DNA of 64,000 nt from Acinetobacter sp. ANC 3832 (GCF_002135415.1 NZ_NEGJ01000006.1:95438-159437); one strand, 5' to 3'; shown: positions 9,402 to 18,385, counted from the stretch's first letter. Notes: generated by a model from the sequence alone, not told the origin. A program made the numbers and translations.

Positions 9402-10256
9402 TTATAGTGTTTTTATCACACCAGAAACATGCGGTTTCTGTGTCTTTTCATTTCGGATTAAAAAATCGATCTGTTTCGGCTGTTGAGCTGTTAAAAATTC
9501 TACTTTTGAAGGTAAATACATCGGTAACTTAAACCAAACATCAGCTTCATAAGCATCTGGTAATGTAATACTCGCCAATGCACGTGCCTTACTCCACATA
9601 CCATGCGCAATTGCTTGTTTAAAACCGAATGCTTTTGCAGTTAAAGCATGAATATGAATCAAATTGAAATCACCAGAGGTTTTTGCATAACGGCGACCTG
9701 TATTCTCTGACACATCCCAAACGGCTTGAACTTCATAATTCGGAACGCTGTCTTCTTTCACTTTTTCTGCTGGTTTAGCATCTGTTTTTTGACGAGATAG
9801 ATAAGTTGTCGTTCCTTCCATCACAACATCATTACCTACTTTAGCTATGGTAATAAAGTCAAATTGCACACCTTTATCATGCGGTTTTAATTCACCGAAT
9901 TTACATGACAAAGAAAGTTGTTCATTCACACCAATTTTACGTGTTTGCTTCACCGCATTACGAATATGAACCAAGCCCAAAACTGCAAATGGAAATGCTT
10001 CTGAAGTCATCATATGCATTTGTAAACTTTGCGATAAAACAGCTAAATAAATCGCTGGGATATAACCATTATTTTTAAATCCACAGACTTCGTTATAGGC
10101 TTTTAAATGGTTCGGATCAATTTTGAATGAATCCACCACGTATTCAACTTGTGGCAGAACTTTCTCACCTTTCGGTTTTTTGAAAATAAGACCTTGAATG
10201 ACTTTAGGATAAGCCAAGTAAGGTTTTGGAAGTTGGCTAAAATGGCGAGTATTCAT
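9402..10256 (-). CDS. MaoC-like (R)-specific enoyl-CoA hydratase
   Basis: 284 residues, a double-hotdog MaoC-type protein. The N-terminal half (to about 150) is a degenerate hotdog. The C-terminal half holds the hydratase-2 motif: TSGDFNLIHIHALTAKAFGF followed by IAHGMWSKA (about 194-230), with the Asp/His pair that activates water. Members hydrate trans-2-enoyl-CoA to (R)-3-hydroxyacyl-CoA. It lies downstream of the long FabG-like reductase on the same strand and near a divergent thiolase, so the three may act on the same acyl-CoA chain. A 150-base structured gap separates it from the reductase gene, so joint transcription is uncertain. Confidence 0.87.
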   Translation of the reverse strand: MNTRHFSQLPKPYLAYPKVIQGLIFKKPKGEKVLPQVEYVVDSFKIDPNHLKAYNEVCGFKNNGYIPAIYLAVLSQSLQMHMMTSEAFPFAVLGLVHIRNAVKQTRKIGVNEQLSLSCKFGELKPHDKGVQFDFITIAKVGNDVVMEGTTTYLSRQKTDAKPAEKVKEDSVPNYEVQAVWDVSENTGRRYAKTSGDFNLIHIHALTAKAFGFKQAIAHGMWSKARALASITLPDAYEADVWFKLPMYLPSKVEFLTAQQPKQIDFLIRNEKTQKPHVSGVIKTL

Positions 10257-10285
10257 ACAGAACCTTTAATTTTTTTAAATTCTAA

Positions 10286-10403
10286 GGAGTCGTCCTCTTC
10301 CCCGTATAGGGAAAGATTTAGAGAGAGGGTTATTCGAATCATTTTGAATGAAATATTCCCTCTACTCAACCTTCCCCTTTTTTAAGGAGAAGGTTCTTTT
10401 TAT
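10286..10403. repeat. Structured intergenic element with three hairpins (candidate dispersed repeat)
   Basis: Three nested or consecutive inverted repeats fill the gap between the reductase and MaoC genes. The first is TCTTCCCC/GGGAAAGA (10295-10317). The second is AGAGGG/CCCTCT, enclosing ATTC/GAAT (about 10323-10363). The third is AACCTTCCCCTT/AAGGAGAAGGTT (10368-10395), followed by CTTTTTATT. The purine/pyrimidine-rich style resembles short dispersed intergenic repeats of Gammaproteobacteria. The last hairpin could terminate plus-strand transcription. Whether it is repeated in the genome cannot be tested here. Confidence 0.4.
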
Positions 10404-10408
10404 TGTGA

Positions 10409-11800
10409 TTAAGCGCCCAATAAGCTCTGACCACAAACACGTACAACGTTACCATTTAAACCTGTTGAAGCAGTAGATGCAAATAATGCAATTGTTTCAG
10501 CAACATCTACAGGTAAACCGCCTTGACTCATTGAGTTCATACGGCGACCCGCTTCACGAATTGCGAATGGAATCGCTGCCGTCATTTGAGTTTCAATAAA
10601 ACCGGGGGCAACAGCATTAATGGTAATGCCTTTTTTCAACAATGGCGCAGTAAATTTAACTAAGCCAATAACACCTGCTTTAGATGCAGCATAATTTGTT
10701 TGACCCAAATTACCCGCAATACCGGAAATAGATGATACGCAAACAATACGACCATTTTCATTTAAGCCTGAATTACTCAATAAATAATCATTGATGCGTT
10801 CAGCAGCAGATAAATTAATATTAATCACAAGATCCCACATTTCAGGCTTCATATTTGCCAAAGTCTTGTCACGTGTAATACCCGCATTATGCACAACGAT
10901 ATCTAAACCGCCTTGCGAAGCTGCAGCCACTTTAATTTGTTCACCCGCACCTGCCGCTGTAATATCTAAAGCGAGTGTTGAACCACCAATTTCACTGGCA
11001 ACACGATCAAGATCAGCTTGTTGCTGTGGTACATCTAGACAAATCACATGTGCGCCATCACGTGCCAAGACATGTGCAATGGCTTCACCAATACCACGGC
11101 TTGCACCTGTGACCAAAGCCGTTTTACCTGCCAATGGTTTAACCCAATCAATATCAATAACATCCGCTTTAGAAACGCGAATGACCTGACCAGACACATA
11201 GGCTGAACGTGGTGATAATAAGAAGCGTAATGTTGATTCAACATTCGTAACAGCGCCTTCATCTACATAAACAAGTTGTGCAGCAATACCTTTTTTGAAT
11301 TCTTTACCCACAGATTTTACAAAACCTTCAAGCGCTCGTTGTGCAATCGCTTGTTTAATGGTTGGTGCAGATTCTGGCGTTAAGCCAATCACAATGACAC
11401 GACCTGAGTTTTGGATTTGACGTGCAATTGGATTAAAAAATTTGTGTAACTCATGCAATTGTTCTGAATTTTGAATACCTGATGCATCAAAAACCACAGC
11501 TTTAAACTTAGATTCTTTATCGCCTTCATTAAAAGCATTTAACGTTAAGCCGGCTTGAGCCGCTGCTTGCTGTAATTCAGCATTATTACCTGCATAACTA
11601 TTGGCATGGATATTACTAAGGACTTGAGCAATACCATTCGATAACGAACTGCTTGGCGCTGCACCTAGCAATACTGCGCCTTTAATGACAGGATTCGCAG
11701 TTTCAAAACGATCTAATTCAAGCGGTGCTGGTAAACCTAAATTTTTAATGACAAATTTACCAATTGGAGATTTTGCAAATGCTTGGTATTGGTCAGACAT
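10409..11800 (-). CDS. High-molecular-weight FabG-type 3-oxoacyl-(ACP/CoA) reductase
   Basis: 463 residues, about twice the length of FabG. The first 200 residues are a degenerate Rossmann-like domain. The second half is a complete short-chain dehydrogenase: TGASRGIGEA (cofactor loop), NAG, catalytic Ser in VSSISG, and Y-x-x-x-K in NYAASKAG. This architecture matches FabG4 of mycobacteria and its proteobacterial relatives, which use NADH and can act on CoA esters. It heads a minus-strand unit toward the MaoC gene and is divergent from the thiolase at 12.0 kb. Together they supply thiolase, reductase and hydratase steps of an acyl-CoA chain cycle. The direction of flux is not shown by sequence. 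Confidence 0.9.
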   Translation of the reverse strand: MSDQYQAFAKSPIGKFVIKNLGLPAPLELDRFETANPVIKGAVLLGAAPSSSLSNGIAQVLSNIHANSYAGNNAELQQAAAQAGLTLNAFNEGDKESKFKAVVFDASGIQNSEQLHELHKFFNPIARQIQNSGRVIVIGLTPESAPTIKQAIAQRALEGFVKSVGKEFKKGIAAQLVYVDEGAVTNVESTLRFLLSPRSAYVSGQVIRVSKADVIDIDWVKPLAGKTALVTGASRGIGEAIAHVLARDGAHVICLDVPQQQADLDRVASEIGGSTLALDITAAGAGEQIKVAAASQGGLDIVVHNAGITRDKTLANMKPEMWDLVININLSAAERINDYLLSNSGLNENGRIVCVSSISGIAGNLGQTNYAASKAGVIGLVKFTAPLLKKGITINAVAPGFIETQMTAAIPFAIREAGRRMNSMSQGGLPVDVAETIALFASTASTGLNGNVVRVCGQSLLGA

Positions 11801-11964
11801 GTTTCTTATCTCTCTACAAATTAATTGGTGAATGGTACTGAAGTAATCGATTAACTTTAGTGTAATGTCAAATACTTATTCATTTTACAGCACCATCAGT
11901 TTCAGTTAAATAATACTTGAGTTACTAGGATGATGTCTTGACCTGAATGCTTAGTCAAATGTCA

Positions 11965-11987
11965 GTATAGTCAATTCGGCATATAAT
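11965..11987 (+). promoter_or_regulatory. Possible sigma-70 promoter of the thiolase gene
   Basis: A perfect -10 TATAAT at 11982-11987, with a weaker -35-like ATGTCA 17 bases upstream, lies 54 bases before the long thiolase start. Position in the divergent 240-base gap suits the plus-strand gene. Confidence 0.4.
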
Positions 11988-12041
11988 CGATTATGCTAAT
12001 GTATCACTTAAGAATATTATGTACATGCTTGGAAAAGCCTT

Positions 12042-13568
12042 ATGAGCAAAACAACTCAAGAAAATCCAGCGGTCGAGAATTCTGCTTCAGAAACTGTGTC
12101 AGATACATCAAAGCCTCGTAATCGTTCGAGTAAAAGTACAAGCACAGCACCTCAAGCAACGAATACTACTACAAAGCCTCGTCCACCTTCAGTATCTGCA
12201 CGTAGCAAAAATACTGCGGCAAATACTCAAAAAGCTGAATCATCAACACCTTCTACAACTCAAACGTCTGCTCCACAGGATAAAATTATGAGTCAAAATA
12301 CAGTTCGTCGCGTTGCTATTCTTGGTGGTAACCGTATTCCATTTGCACGTTCAAATGGCGCTTACTTTAAAGCATCAAATATTGACATGCTCACTGCTGC
12401 GTTAAATGGCTTAGTTGAACGCTTTAATTTACAAGACAAACGTTTAGGCGAAGTTGTTGCAGGTGCTGTACTTAAACACAGCCGTGACTTTAACATGACA
12501 CGTGAATGTGTATTGAACACACAACTCGCACCTGAAACGCCTGCTTATGATCTTCAACAAGCATGTGGCACTGGCTTGCAAGCGGCATTTGCTGTTGCAA
12601 ACAAAATTGCACTAGGTCAAATTGATGTTGGTGTTGCTGGTGGCGTAGATACTACTTCTGATGCGCCTATCGCTTTTGGTGATGGCTTACGTAAAGTAAT
12701 GCTTGAACTTAATATTGCAAAAACGGCAAAAGACCGTTTAAAAGCATTATCTAAAATTAATGTTAAAGATTTATTAGATGCACCTAAAAATGGTGAGCCA
12801 CGTACTGGTTTATCAATGGGTGATCATCAAGCAATTACAGCGCTTGAATGGGGCATCGCTCGTGAAGCTCAGGATGAGCTTGCAGCTGCTTCACATCAAA
12901 AAATGGCAAAAGCATATGAAGAAGGTTTCTTCGATGACTTAATTACGCCATTCATGGGTTTAGAACGCGACAATAATTTACGTCCAGACTCAACCGCTGA
13001 AAAATTAGCAAAATTAAAACCTGCTTTTGGTAAAGGTGAAACTGCAACTATGACTGCAGGTAACTCTACACCATTAACTGACGGCGCATCTGTTGTACTA
13101 CTTGCTTCTGAAGAATGGGCAAAAGAAAATGGTCACGAGGTTTTAGCTTACCTTTCATTCTCTGAAACAGCAGCAGTTGACTTTGTGGTGAAAAAAGAAG
13201 GTTTGTTGATGGCGCCTGCTTATGCTGTACCGCGTATGCTTGAACGTGCAAACTTAAAACTTCAAGATTTTGATTATTATGAAATTCATGAAGCTTTTGC
13301 TTCTCAAGTACTTTCTACATTAAAAGCATGGGAAGATCCTAAATTCTGTAAAGAACGTTTAGGTTTAGCTGCTCCTTTAGGTTCAATTGATCGTTCAAAA
13401 TTGAATGTAAAAGGTTCTTCTTTAGCTGCTGGTCACCCATTTGCTGCTACAGGCGGTCGTATTCTTGCTTCAGCTGCAAAACTTTTAAATGAAAAAGGTT
13501 CAGGTCGTGTACTGATTTCGATCTGTGCGGCAGGTGGTCAAGGTGTAACAGCGATTGTAGAAAAATAA
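12042..13568 (+). CDS. Acetyl-CoA C-acyltransferase (thiolase) with low-complexity N-terminal extension
   Basis: 508 residues. From residue 83 (MSQNTVRRVAILGGNRIPFARS) the protein is a normal thiolase: catalytic Cys in QQACGTGLQ near 171, NSTPLTDGASV, His in IHEAFASQVLS, and the final Cys loop ISICAAGGQG. It most resembles FadI-type thiolases of fatty-acid beta-oxidation, which split or form 3-ketoacyl-CoA. Residues 1-82 are low-complexity Ser, Thr, Ala, Pro, Lys and Asn with no fold. ATG 12288 is preceded by AGGA at good spacing and would give a 426-residue enzyme; ATG 12042 has only GGAAAAG. Both starts could be used. It is divergent from the FabG-like gene and closed by a strong terminator. 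Confidence 0.88.
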   Translation: MSKTTQENPAVENSASETVSDTSKPRNRSSKSTSTAPQATNTTTKPRPPSVSARSKNTAANTQKAESSTPSTTQTSAPQDKIMSQNTVRRVAILGGNRIPFARSNGAYFKASNIDMLTAALNGLVERFNLQDKRLGEVVAGAVLKHSRDFNMTRECVLNTQLAPETPAYDLQQACGTGLQAAFAVANKIALGQIDVGVAGGVDTTSDAPIAFGDGLRKVMLELNIAKTAKDRLKALSKINVKDLLDAPKNGEPRTGLSMGDHQAITALEWGIAREAQDELAAASHQKMAKAYEEGFFDDLITPFMGLERDNNLRPDSTAEKLAKLKPAFGKGETATMTAGNSTPLTDGASVVLLASEEWAKENGHEVLAYLSFSETAAVDFVVKKEGLLMAPAYAVPRMLERANLKLQDFDYYEIHEAFASQVLSTLKAWEDPKFCKERLGLAAPLGSIDRSKLNVKGSSLAAGHPFAATGGRILASAAKLLNEKGSGRVLISICAAGGQGVTAIVEK

Positions 13569-13592
13569 GTTTTCTATTTTTCGAATCCTCAT

Positions 13593-13620
13593 AAGTAAGC
13601 ACCTTTTTAGGTGCTTACTT
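13593..13620. terminator. Bidirectional terminator between thiolase and aceI
   Basis: A perfect 12-bp stem AAGTAAGCACCT / AGGTGCTTACTT with a TTTT loop, located between two convergent genes. Confidence 0.85.
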
Positions 13621-13643
13621 TATATCTAACCATCAAAAACCAA

Positions 13644-14075
13644 TTAACCAGCAGAGTGATTTGGTGTATAGCCCAACCTCGCCTCAACATAGTCATAGCA
13701 CCATTGGAAAATAAAGGTATAGACCAAAATACACAGCGTCATACTCAAATCAAGTAAAACTGCCTGCCAAATGCTCATATTCATAGCATATGCAACCATT
13801 GGAATAGTCGCAAGCATTAAGCCGCCTTCAAAACCAATGGCATGTAAAATACGGACACCAATCGTTCTTTTTAGTTTTCTTTTCTTTTCAAATTTTTCAA
13901 AAAAATGATTAAAAATCATATTCCAGATCACTGAAGTAACAGCCATAGCAACACCCAATGACCCTGCAATCTCCATCGGAACTTCAAAAATAAAACTTAA
14001 CGCAATCGCTATGATCACCAATAGGACGATCTCATAGCTTAATGCATGAACAACCCTTCTCTTGGAAATCAACAT
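13644..14075 (-). CDS. aceI: PACE-family multidrug efflux protein (AceI type)
   Basis: 143 residues with four membrane helices. PACE hallmarks are all visible: the N-terminal R-R-x-x-H-A-x-x-Y-E with Glu15, the essential membrane glutamate of AceI; WN in helix 2 (SVIWNMIFNHFFEKFEKK); R-I-L-H-A-x-G-F-E-G in helix 3; and FQWCYD near the end. AceI of Acinetobacter baumannii exports chlorhexidine and also short diamines in exchange for protons. The gene is divergent from a LysR-type regulator 93 bases away, the same layout as aceI-aceR, so inducible control is likely. Confidence 0.92.
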   Translation of the reverse strand: MLISKRRVVHALSYEIVLLVIIAIALSFIFEVPMEIAGSLGVAMAVTSVIWNMIFNHFFEKFEKKRKLKRTIGVRILHAIGFEGGLMLATIPMVAYAMNMSIWQAVLLDLSMTLCILVYTFIFQWCYDYVEARLGYTPNHSAG

Positions 14076-14168
14076 TTTAAACTACCTTTATATAATTCAT
14101 TTGATGAAAGCTATTTTATGTTTATAATATTGATTAATCGAGTTAGATTCTTTCAAAAGTTTTGATAG

Positions 14169-15059
14169 ATGAATGTAAATCAAGATCAACTAAATATTTT
14201 TAAAACTGTCATTGAGACAGGTTCTTTTTCTGCGGCAGCGAGAAAGCTAGGAAAAGTACCTTCAGCGGTCAGTATGTCAATTGCCAACTTAGAAATTGAT
14301 TTAAATTTATCATTATTTACTCGTATCGGGCGCGAACCCGTACCAACACCTCAAGCACTGACCCTCTATGAAAAAACGGATCAACTACTCATTGAAATGA
14401 ACCAATGGAAGCAACAAGCTTTTGCATTGAGTAGTGGATTAGAATCATCTTTAAATATTGTTGTTGTCTCAGAATTGTTACATACCGATTGGACAGATTA
14501 CATCGCACTCATTGAAAAAGAATTCCCGCAATTACAAATCAATATTTTTTCAGCGCCACAAGAAGATGCCTTACGTTTATTGATGAATCAATCTGCACAA
14601 TTGGCCTTAATGTTTGAACGTGAACAATTAGAAGGTCGTGAACAATTTGTCGAATTAAAACGTGAAGTTCTTGTTCCTGTTGCAGCCAAACATTATCCAT
14701 TGGCACAATTTGAACAAGTCAGTTTTGAACAAATTTTACAGAGCCGACAAATTGTCGTTGCTAGCCGCGATCGCACCATCAAACCAGAGTTACTCTATTC
14801 AAAACAAAATTGGCGTACTGACAATCATCATTCTGCTTGTTCAATCATTTTACAAGGTCTTGGTTGGGGCGTTCTCCCCCTCGAAATGTTCAATGAAAAT
14901 CCAGAATTAGAGAAGCATCTTAAAATTTTGAACTTTCTAGATTTCACCCCTAAATTTGAATATTTTATGGATTTGGTCTGGAATAGGGAAAGTGAACTAG
15001 GAGCAGCTGCTCGTTTTTTGATTAATCACATCCGAAATCAACGAATTCATACAAAATAA
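14169..15059 (+). CDS. LysR-family regulator, likely AceR-type activator of aceI
   Basis: 296 residues. The winged helix-turn-helix occupies residues 1-60 (LNIFKTVIETGSFSAAARKLGKVPSAVSMSIANLE), followed by the linker and a two-lobed effector domain. The gene is divergent from aceI and in the position of AceR, the LysR-type activator that induces AceI in A. baumannii. The regulatory role is inferred from location and family, since the binding site was not resolved in the 93-base gap. Confidence 0.88.
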   Translation: MNVNQDQLNIFKTVIETGSFSAAARKLGKVPSAVSMSIANLEIDLNLSLFTRIGREPVPTPQALTLYEKTDQLLIEMNQWKQQAFALSSGLESSLNIVVVSELLHTDWTDYIALIEKEFPQLQINIFSAPQEDALRLLMNQSAQLALMFEREQLEGREQFVELKREVLVPVAAKHYPLAQFEQVSFEQILQSRQIVVASRDRTIKPELLYSKQNWRTDNHHSACSIILQGLGWGVLPLEMFNENPELEKHLKILNFLDFTPKFEYFMDLVWNRESELGAAARFLINHIRNQRIHTK

Positions 15060-15146
15060 CGGCTTTTTCTATACGCTTTGGGCTTTAGAAGAAATCGCAT
15101 TATGATATAAATAAAGGCACAAGTATTTTAACTAAGAATAATCGTA

Positions 15147-16136
15147 ATGACTCTATCCGCATTAGACCAACTAAAGACACTCACTACAATCGTTGCTGAT
15201 ACAGGTGATTTACAAGCGATTCAACAATTTCGTCCTTTGGATGCGACAACAAACCCTTCTCTTATTACCGCTGCTGCGCAACAACCTGAAAATAGAGAGC
15301 TTATTGAAGATGCATACTTTCAAGCTCGATCGGAAGGTTATGAAACCGATCTATTGGTTGAGCGTACGATTGATATTCTTACCGTAAAATTAGGTGTTGA
15401 AATTTTAAAAATCGTTGAAGGTCGTGTTTCAACTGAAGTCGATGCGGCTCTTTCATATGATACTGAAGCAACAATCAGCAAAGCCAAAGAGCTTTTAGCG
15501 CTTTATAAAGGATATGGTATTGATCAAAACCGTATCCTGATTAAAATCGCATCAACATGGGAAGGTATCCAAGCCGCTAAAGTTTTAGAAGCTGAAGGCA
15601 TTCATTGTAATCTAACTTTACTTTTTGGTTTACACCAAGCCAAAGCCTGTGCAGATGCAAAAGTAACACTGATCTCACCCTTTGTCGGTCGTATTTTAGA
15701 TTGGTATAAAAAAGCTGAGAAAGTAAATAGCTACCCGATTGAAAAAGATCCAGGCGTATTATCAGTGAAGCAAATCTATCATTTTTATAAACAGAATGAT
15801 GTCAAAACTGAAGTGATGGGTGCAAGTTTCCGTAGCATAGAACAGGTACTAGGATTAGCAGGCTGTGATTTACTCACAGTATCACCGAACCTATTGGCAG
15901 ATTTAGAAAAAGATTTCAGAACTGTAACATCGCAACTAACCACAGAACATGCACACTCACACCAAGACCATCGTTGTGCTGTTTTAACAGAAGCAGAATT
16001 TAAGCATGACTTAGAAGCTGACTTAATGGCTTTTCAACTGCTACAGAGTGGTGTGGATGGCTTTATTAAAGCACGTGAACAACTCAGTACTTTATTGCGC
16101 CAGTCTTTCGGTTTAGATGCAGAAATTAAAGCTTAA
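15147..16136 (+). CDS. tal: Transaldolase
   Basis: 329-residue class I transaldolase of the non-oxidative pentose phosphate pathway. It transfers a dihydroxyacetone unit between sedoheptulose-7-P and glyceraldehyde-3-P in the cytoplasm. The catalytic Schiff-base lysine is K133 in RILIKIASTWEG, the family active-site pattern. DATTNPSLI near residue 32 and the SPFVGRILDWYKK phosphate-binding segment are also present. Length and organisation match TalB-type enzymes. It is a single gene with its own terminator. Confidence 0.96.
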   Translation: MTLSALDQLKTLTTIVADTGDLQAIQQFRPLDATTNPSLITAAAQQPENRELIEDAYFQARSEGYETDLLVERTIDILTVKLGVEILKIVEGRVSTEVDAALSYDTEATISKAKELLALYKGYGIDQNRILIKIASTWEGIQAAKVLEAEGIHCNLTLLFGLHQAKACADAKVTLISPFVGRILDWYKKAEKVNSYPIEKDPGVLSVKQIYHFYKQNDVKTEVMGASFRSIEQVLGLAGCDLLTVSPNLLADLEKDFRTVTSQLTTEHAHSHQDHRCAVLTEAEFKHDLEADLMAFQLLQSGVDGFIKAREQLSTLLRQSFGLDAEIKA

Positions 16137-16170
16137 ATCACGTATTTAATCCACTTAAGTATCTTAAAAT

Positions 16171-16208
16171 AAAAGCCGAGTTTGTTATGATACACATCTC
16201 GGCTTTTT
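16171..16208 (+). terminator. Terminator of the transaldolase gene
   Basis: The 10-bp stem AAAAGCCGAG / CTCGGCTTTT with a 17-base loop is followed by a T-rich tail, 35 bases after the stop. Confidence 0.75.
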
Positions 16209-16238
16209 CTTTAGCTTTAATCATCTAGTGAGAAAATT

Positions 16239-16892
16239 GTGTTCGGCATTACGGATATTGCGACATATATTATCGGTACCATTCTTATTGTTATTTTGCC
16301 TGGTCCAAACTCCTTATATGTTATGTCTATTGCATCAAGATTTGGAATTAAAACAGGTTATATTGGTGCTTTAGGTGTTTTTACTGGTGATCTGATACTT
16401 ATTTTATGTACCGTACTGGGTGCTGCATCTTTATTACATGCTTTTCCTTGGCTTTTTATATTGCTTAAAATCGTTGGTGCTGCCTACTTATCTTATCTTG
16501 GTATCAAATTATTGATTGCCAGTTGGCACACTTGGCAAAGTAAAACCCAGACGATTGAATCTATAGATACTCCTGCGGGTGTTCAACAATTTCACCCATA
16601 CCGTACAGCGCTAACGATTAGTTTATTGAACCCAAAAGCAATTTTATTTTACTTGTCTTTTTTTGTGCAATTTGTTGATCCTAACTATCCTTATCCTGCA
16701 TTAAGTTTTGCCAGCTTATCCATCATTTTACAAATCATCAGTATGGCATATTTAACTATCCTGATTTTTTCGGGAGTGAAACTCGCTGACTTTTTTAATA
16801 CGCGATATAAAGTGGCGGCAGTTGGTGTTGCCTGTGTTGGAATTTTATTCTGCGGATTTGGTTTAAAACTCGCCACCTCAACCATGATTTAA
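16239..16892 (+). CDS. LysE/RhtB-family amino-acid exporter, LeuE-like
   Basis: 217 residues, six predicted membrane helices. The start region holds the family motif VILPGPNSLYVM (residues about 18-29), and the central part contains LSLLNPKAILFYLSFFVQFV, both close to E. coli LeuE, a leucine and hydrophobic amino-acid exporter of the inner membrane. The start codon is GTG at 16239. The Lys/Thr-rich loop near residue 105 separates the two halves. It is a single gene; substrate is by similarity only. Confidence 0.88.
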   Translation: MFGITDIATYIIGTILIVILPGPNSLYVMSIASRFGIKTGYIGALGVFTGDLILILCTVLGAASLLHAFPWLFILLKIVGAAYLSYLGIKLLIASWHTWQSKTQTIESIDTPAGVQQFHPYRTALTISLLNPKAILFYLSFFVQFVDPNYPYPALSFASLSIILQIISMAYLTILIFSGVKLADFFNTRYKVAAVGVACVGILFCGFGLKLATSTMI

Positions 16893-17015
16893 TAAATACC
16901 TTGCATAAATATAAACATGCTCTTTATTCTCGTCTCTAAAGAAGAAAAATAGGCATGATGCAAGAAGCCAAATATATTCCATATTCAATATGATCGAATA
17001 AAGTAGTAAGGGACT

Positions 17016-18188
17016 ATGCAAAAACTTATTCAAGATTTCTCCATTCCTGCTGTATTTGCTGGATTTATTACTTTCCTCATTGGTATTAGTGTTTCTGCTG
17101 TTTTAGTCATTCAAGCTGCACAGACTTTAGGTGCGACTGCTGCTCAAATTACCTCATGGTTTTGGGCTTTAGGTTTAGGTATTGGATTTTCAGGGTTAAT
17201 TCTGTCTTGGAAATTTAAATATCCTGTCGCAACGGCATGGTCAACTGCAGGTTTAGCTTTAATTATCGCGACTGGAAGTGGTTATACCTTATATGAAGCC
17301 ATTGGTGCTTTTCTTGTTTGTGGCTTAGTCACAGCCATATTGGGATTTTTAGGAATCTTTGAAAAAGTACTTTCTTATATTCCGCAAAGTTTGACCAGTG
17401 CAATGCTTGCAGGCGTATTATTAAAATTTGGGATCACACTCTTTGCAAGTATGCAAAATGATTGGGGCTTCATTCTATCCTTACTCGCTGTATATATTAT
17501 TTCCAAACGATTATGGACACGTTATTGCATTGTCATTACAGTAATTGCAGGCTTGTTAATTGCACCACAATTTATGCAATTCCATGTTCCAACTCTTCAC
17601 TGGGCATTGGCTAAACCCGTGTGGATTCAACCTGACTTTACTTGGTCAGCAATATTTGGATTAGCACTACCACTTTTTGTAATTAATATGGCTTCCCAGT
17701 ACTTACCCGGTATTGCCATGATTAAAAGCTATGGCTATCAACCGCATGTAAATCACTTAATCGGTTGGACAGGTTTAACCCAAGCGCTTCTTGCACCCTT
17801 TGGTTGTTATAGTGTGAATATTGCAGCCATTAGTGCTGCTGTGAGCTTAGATGATCAAGTTCATCCTGATCCTTCTAAACGCTATATTGCAGGAATAAGC
17901 TGTGGCTTGTTCTATATCCTGATTGGATTATTTGCCGCAACACTGACCAGCTTACTTATGTCATTTCCACATCTGTTTATTGTTGCTTTAGCAGGGATTG
18001 CGCTATTCGGAACCATTAGCCACAACATTGCAATTGCCTTTGCAGAACCAACTGATCGTGAAGCGGCATTAATGACCTTTCTATTTAGTGCTTCAGGCGT
18101 ACAATTTTTTGGTGTAGGCTCTGCTTTTTGGGGGCTTCTCTTTGGTTTTGCTGTTTCAATGATTTTAAAATTTAAATTCAAAAAATAA
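17016..18188 (+). CDS. benE: BenE-family benzoate/H+ symporter
   Basis: 390 residues with about 12 hydrophobic segments and the BenE/NCS2-like organisation: the N-terminal FSIPAVFAGFITFLIG, QSLTSAMLAGVLLKFG near 128, and APFGCYSVNIAAISAA near 258. The family imports benzoate with protons across the inner membrane. A purine-rich AAGGGA precedes the ATG. No ben or cat catabolic genes flank it here, so the true substrate is uncertain. A strong terminator follows. Confidence 0.88.
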   Translation: MQKLIQDFSIPAVFAGFITFLIGISVSAVLVIQAAQTLGATAAQITSWFWALGLGIGFSGLILSWKFKYPVATAWSTAGLALIIATGSGYTLYEAIGAFLVCGLVTAILGFLGIFEKVLSYIPQSLTSAMLAGVLLKFGITLFASMQNDWGFILSLLAVYIISKRLWTRYCIVITVIAGLLIAPQFMQFHVPTLHWALAKPVWIQPDFTWSAIFGLALPLFVINMASQYLPGIAMIKSYGYQPHVNHLIGWTGLTQALLAPFGCYSVNIAAISAAVSLDDQVHPDPSKRYIAGISCGLFYILIGLFAATLTSLLMSFPHLFIVALAGIALFGTISHNIAIAFAEPTDREAALMTFLFSASGVQFFGVGSAFWGLLFGFAVSMILKFKFKK

Positions 18189-18207
18189 AATTCAATTTAA
18201 ATATCTT

Positions 18208-18241
18208 AGAGAATCTTTAAACCATTAAAGGTTCTCTTTTT
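18208..18241 (+). terminator. Terminator of the benE-like gene
   Basis: The stem AGAGAATCTTTAA / TTAAAGGTTCTCT (13 bp, one wobble) with a 4-base loop is followed by TTTTT, 20 bases after the stop. Confidence 0.85.
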
Positions 18242-18385
18242 AGCTGACTAAATAGATAGATATTTTGCATCACTCTTTTAATTCTTGTTTAGAGGACAAA
18301 ATAAAGAGTTAATGAAATACTGATGCGAGGTATCTATTGATTTAACATTAAATCAGTAATCTTTTCAAAAGTATAAAAACTACAG

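Noticed and set aside
10791..11189. A 132-residue plus-strand frame within the FabG-like gene
   Set aside because: Antisense shadow of a well-supported SDR gene; Ser/Ala/Cys-rich with no domain.
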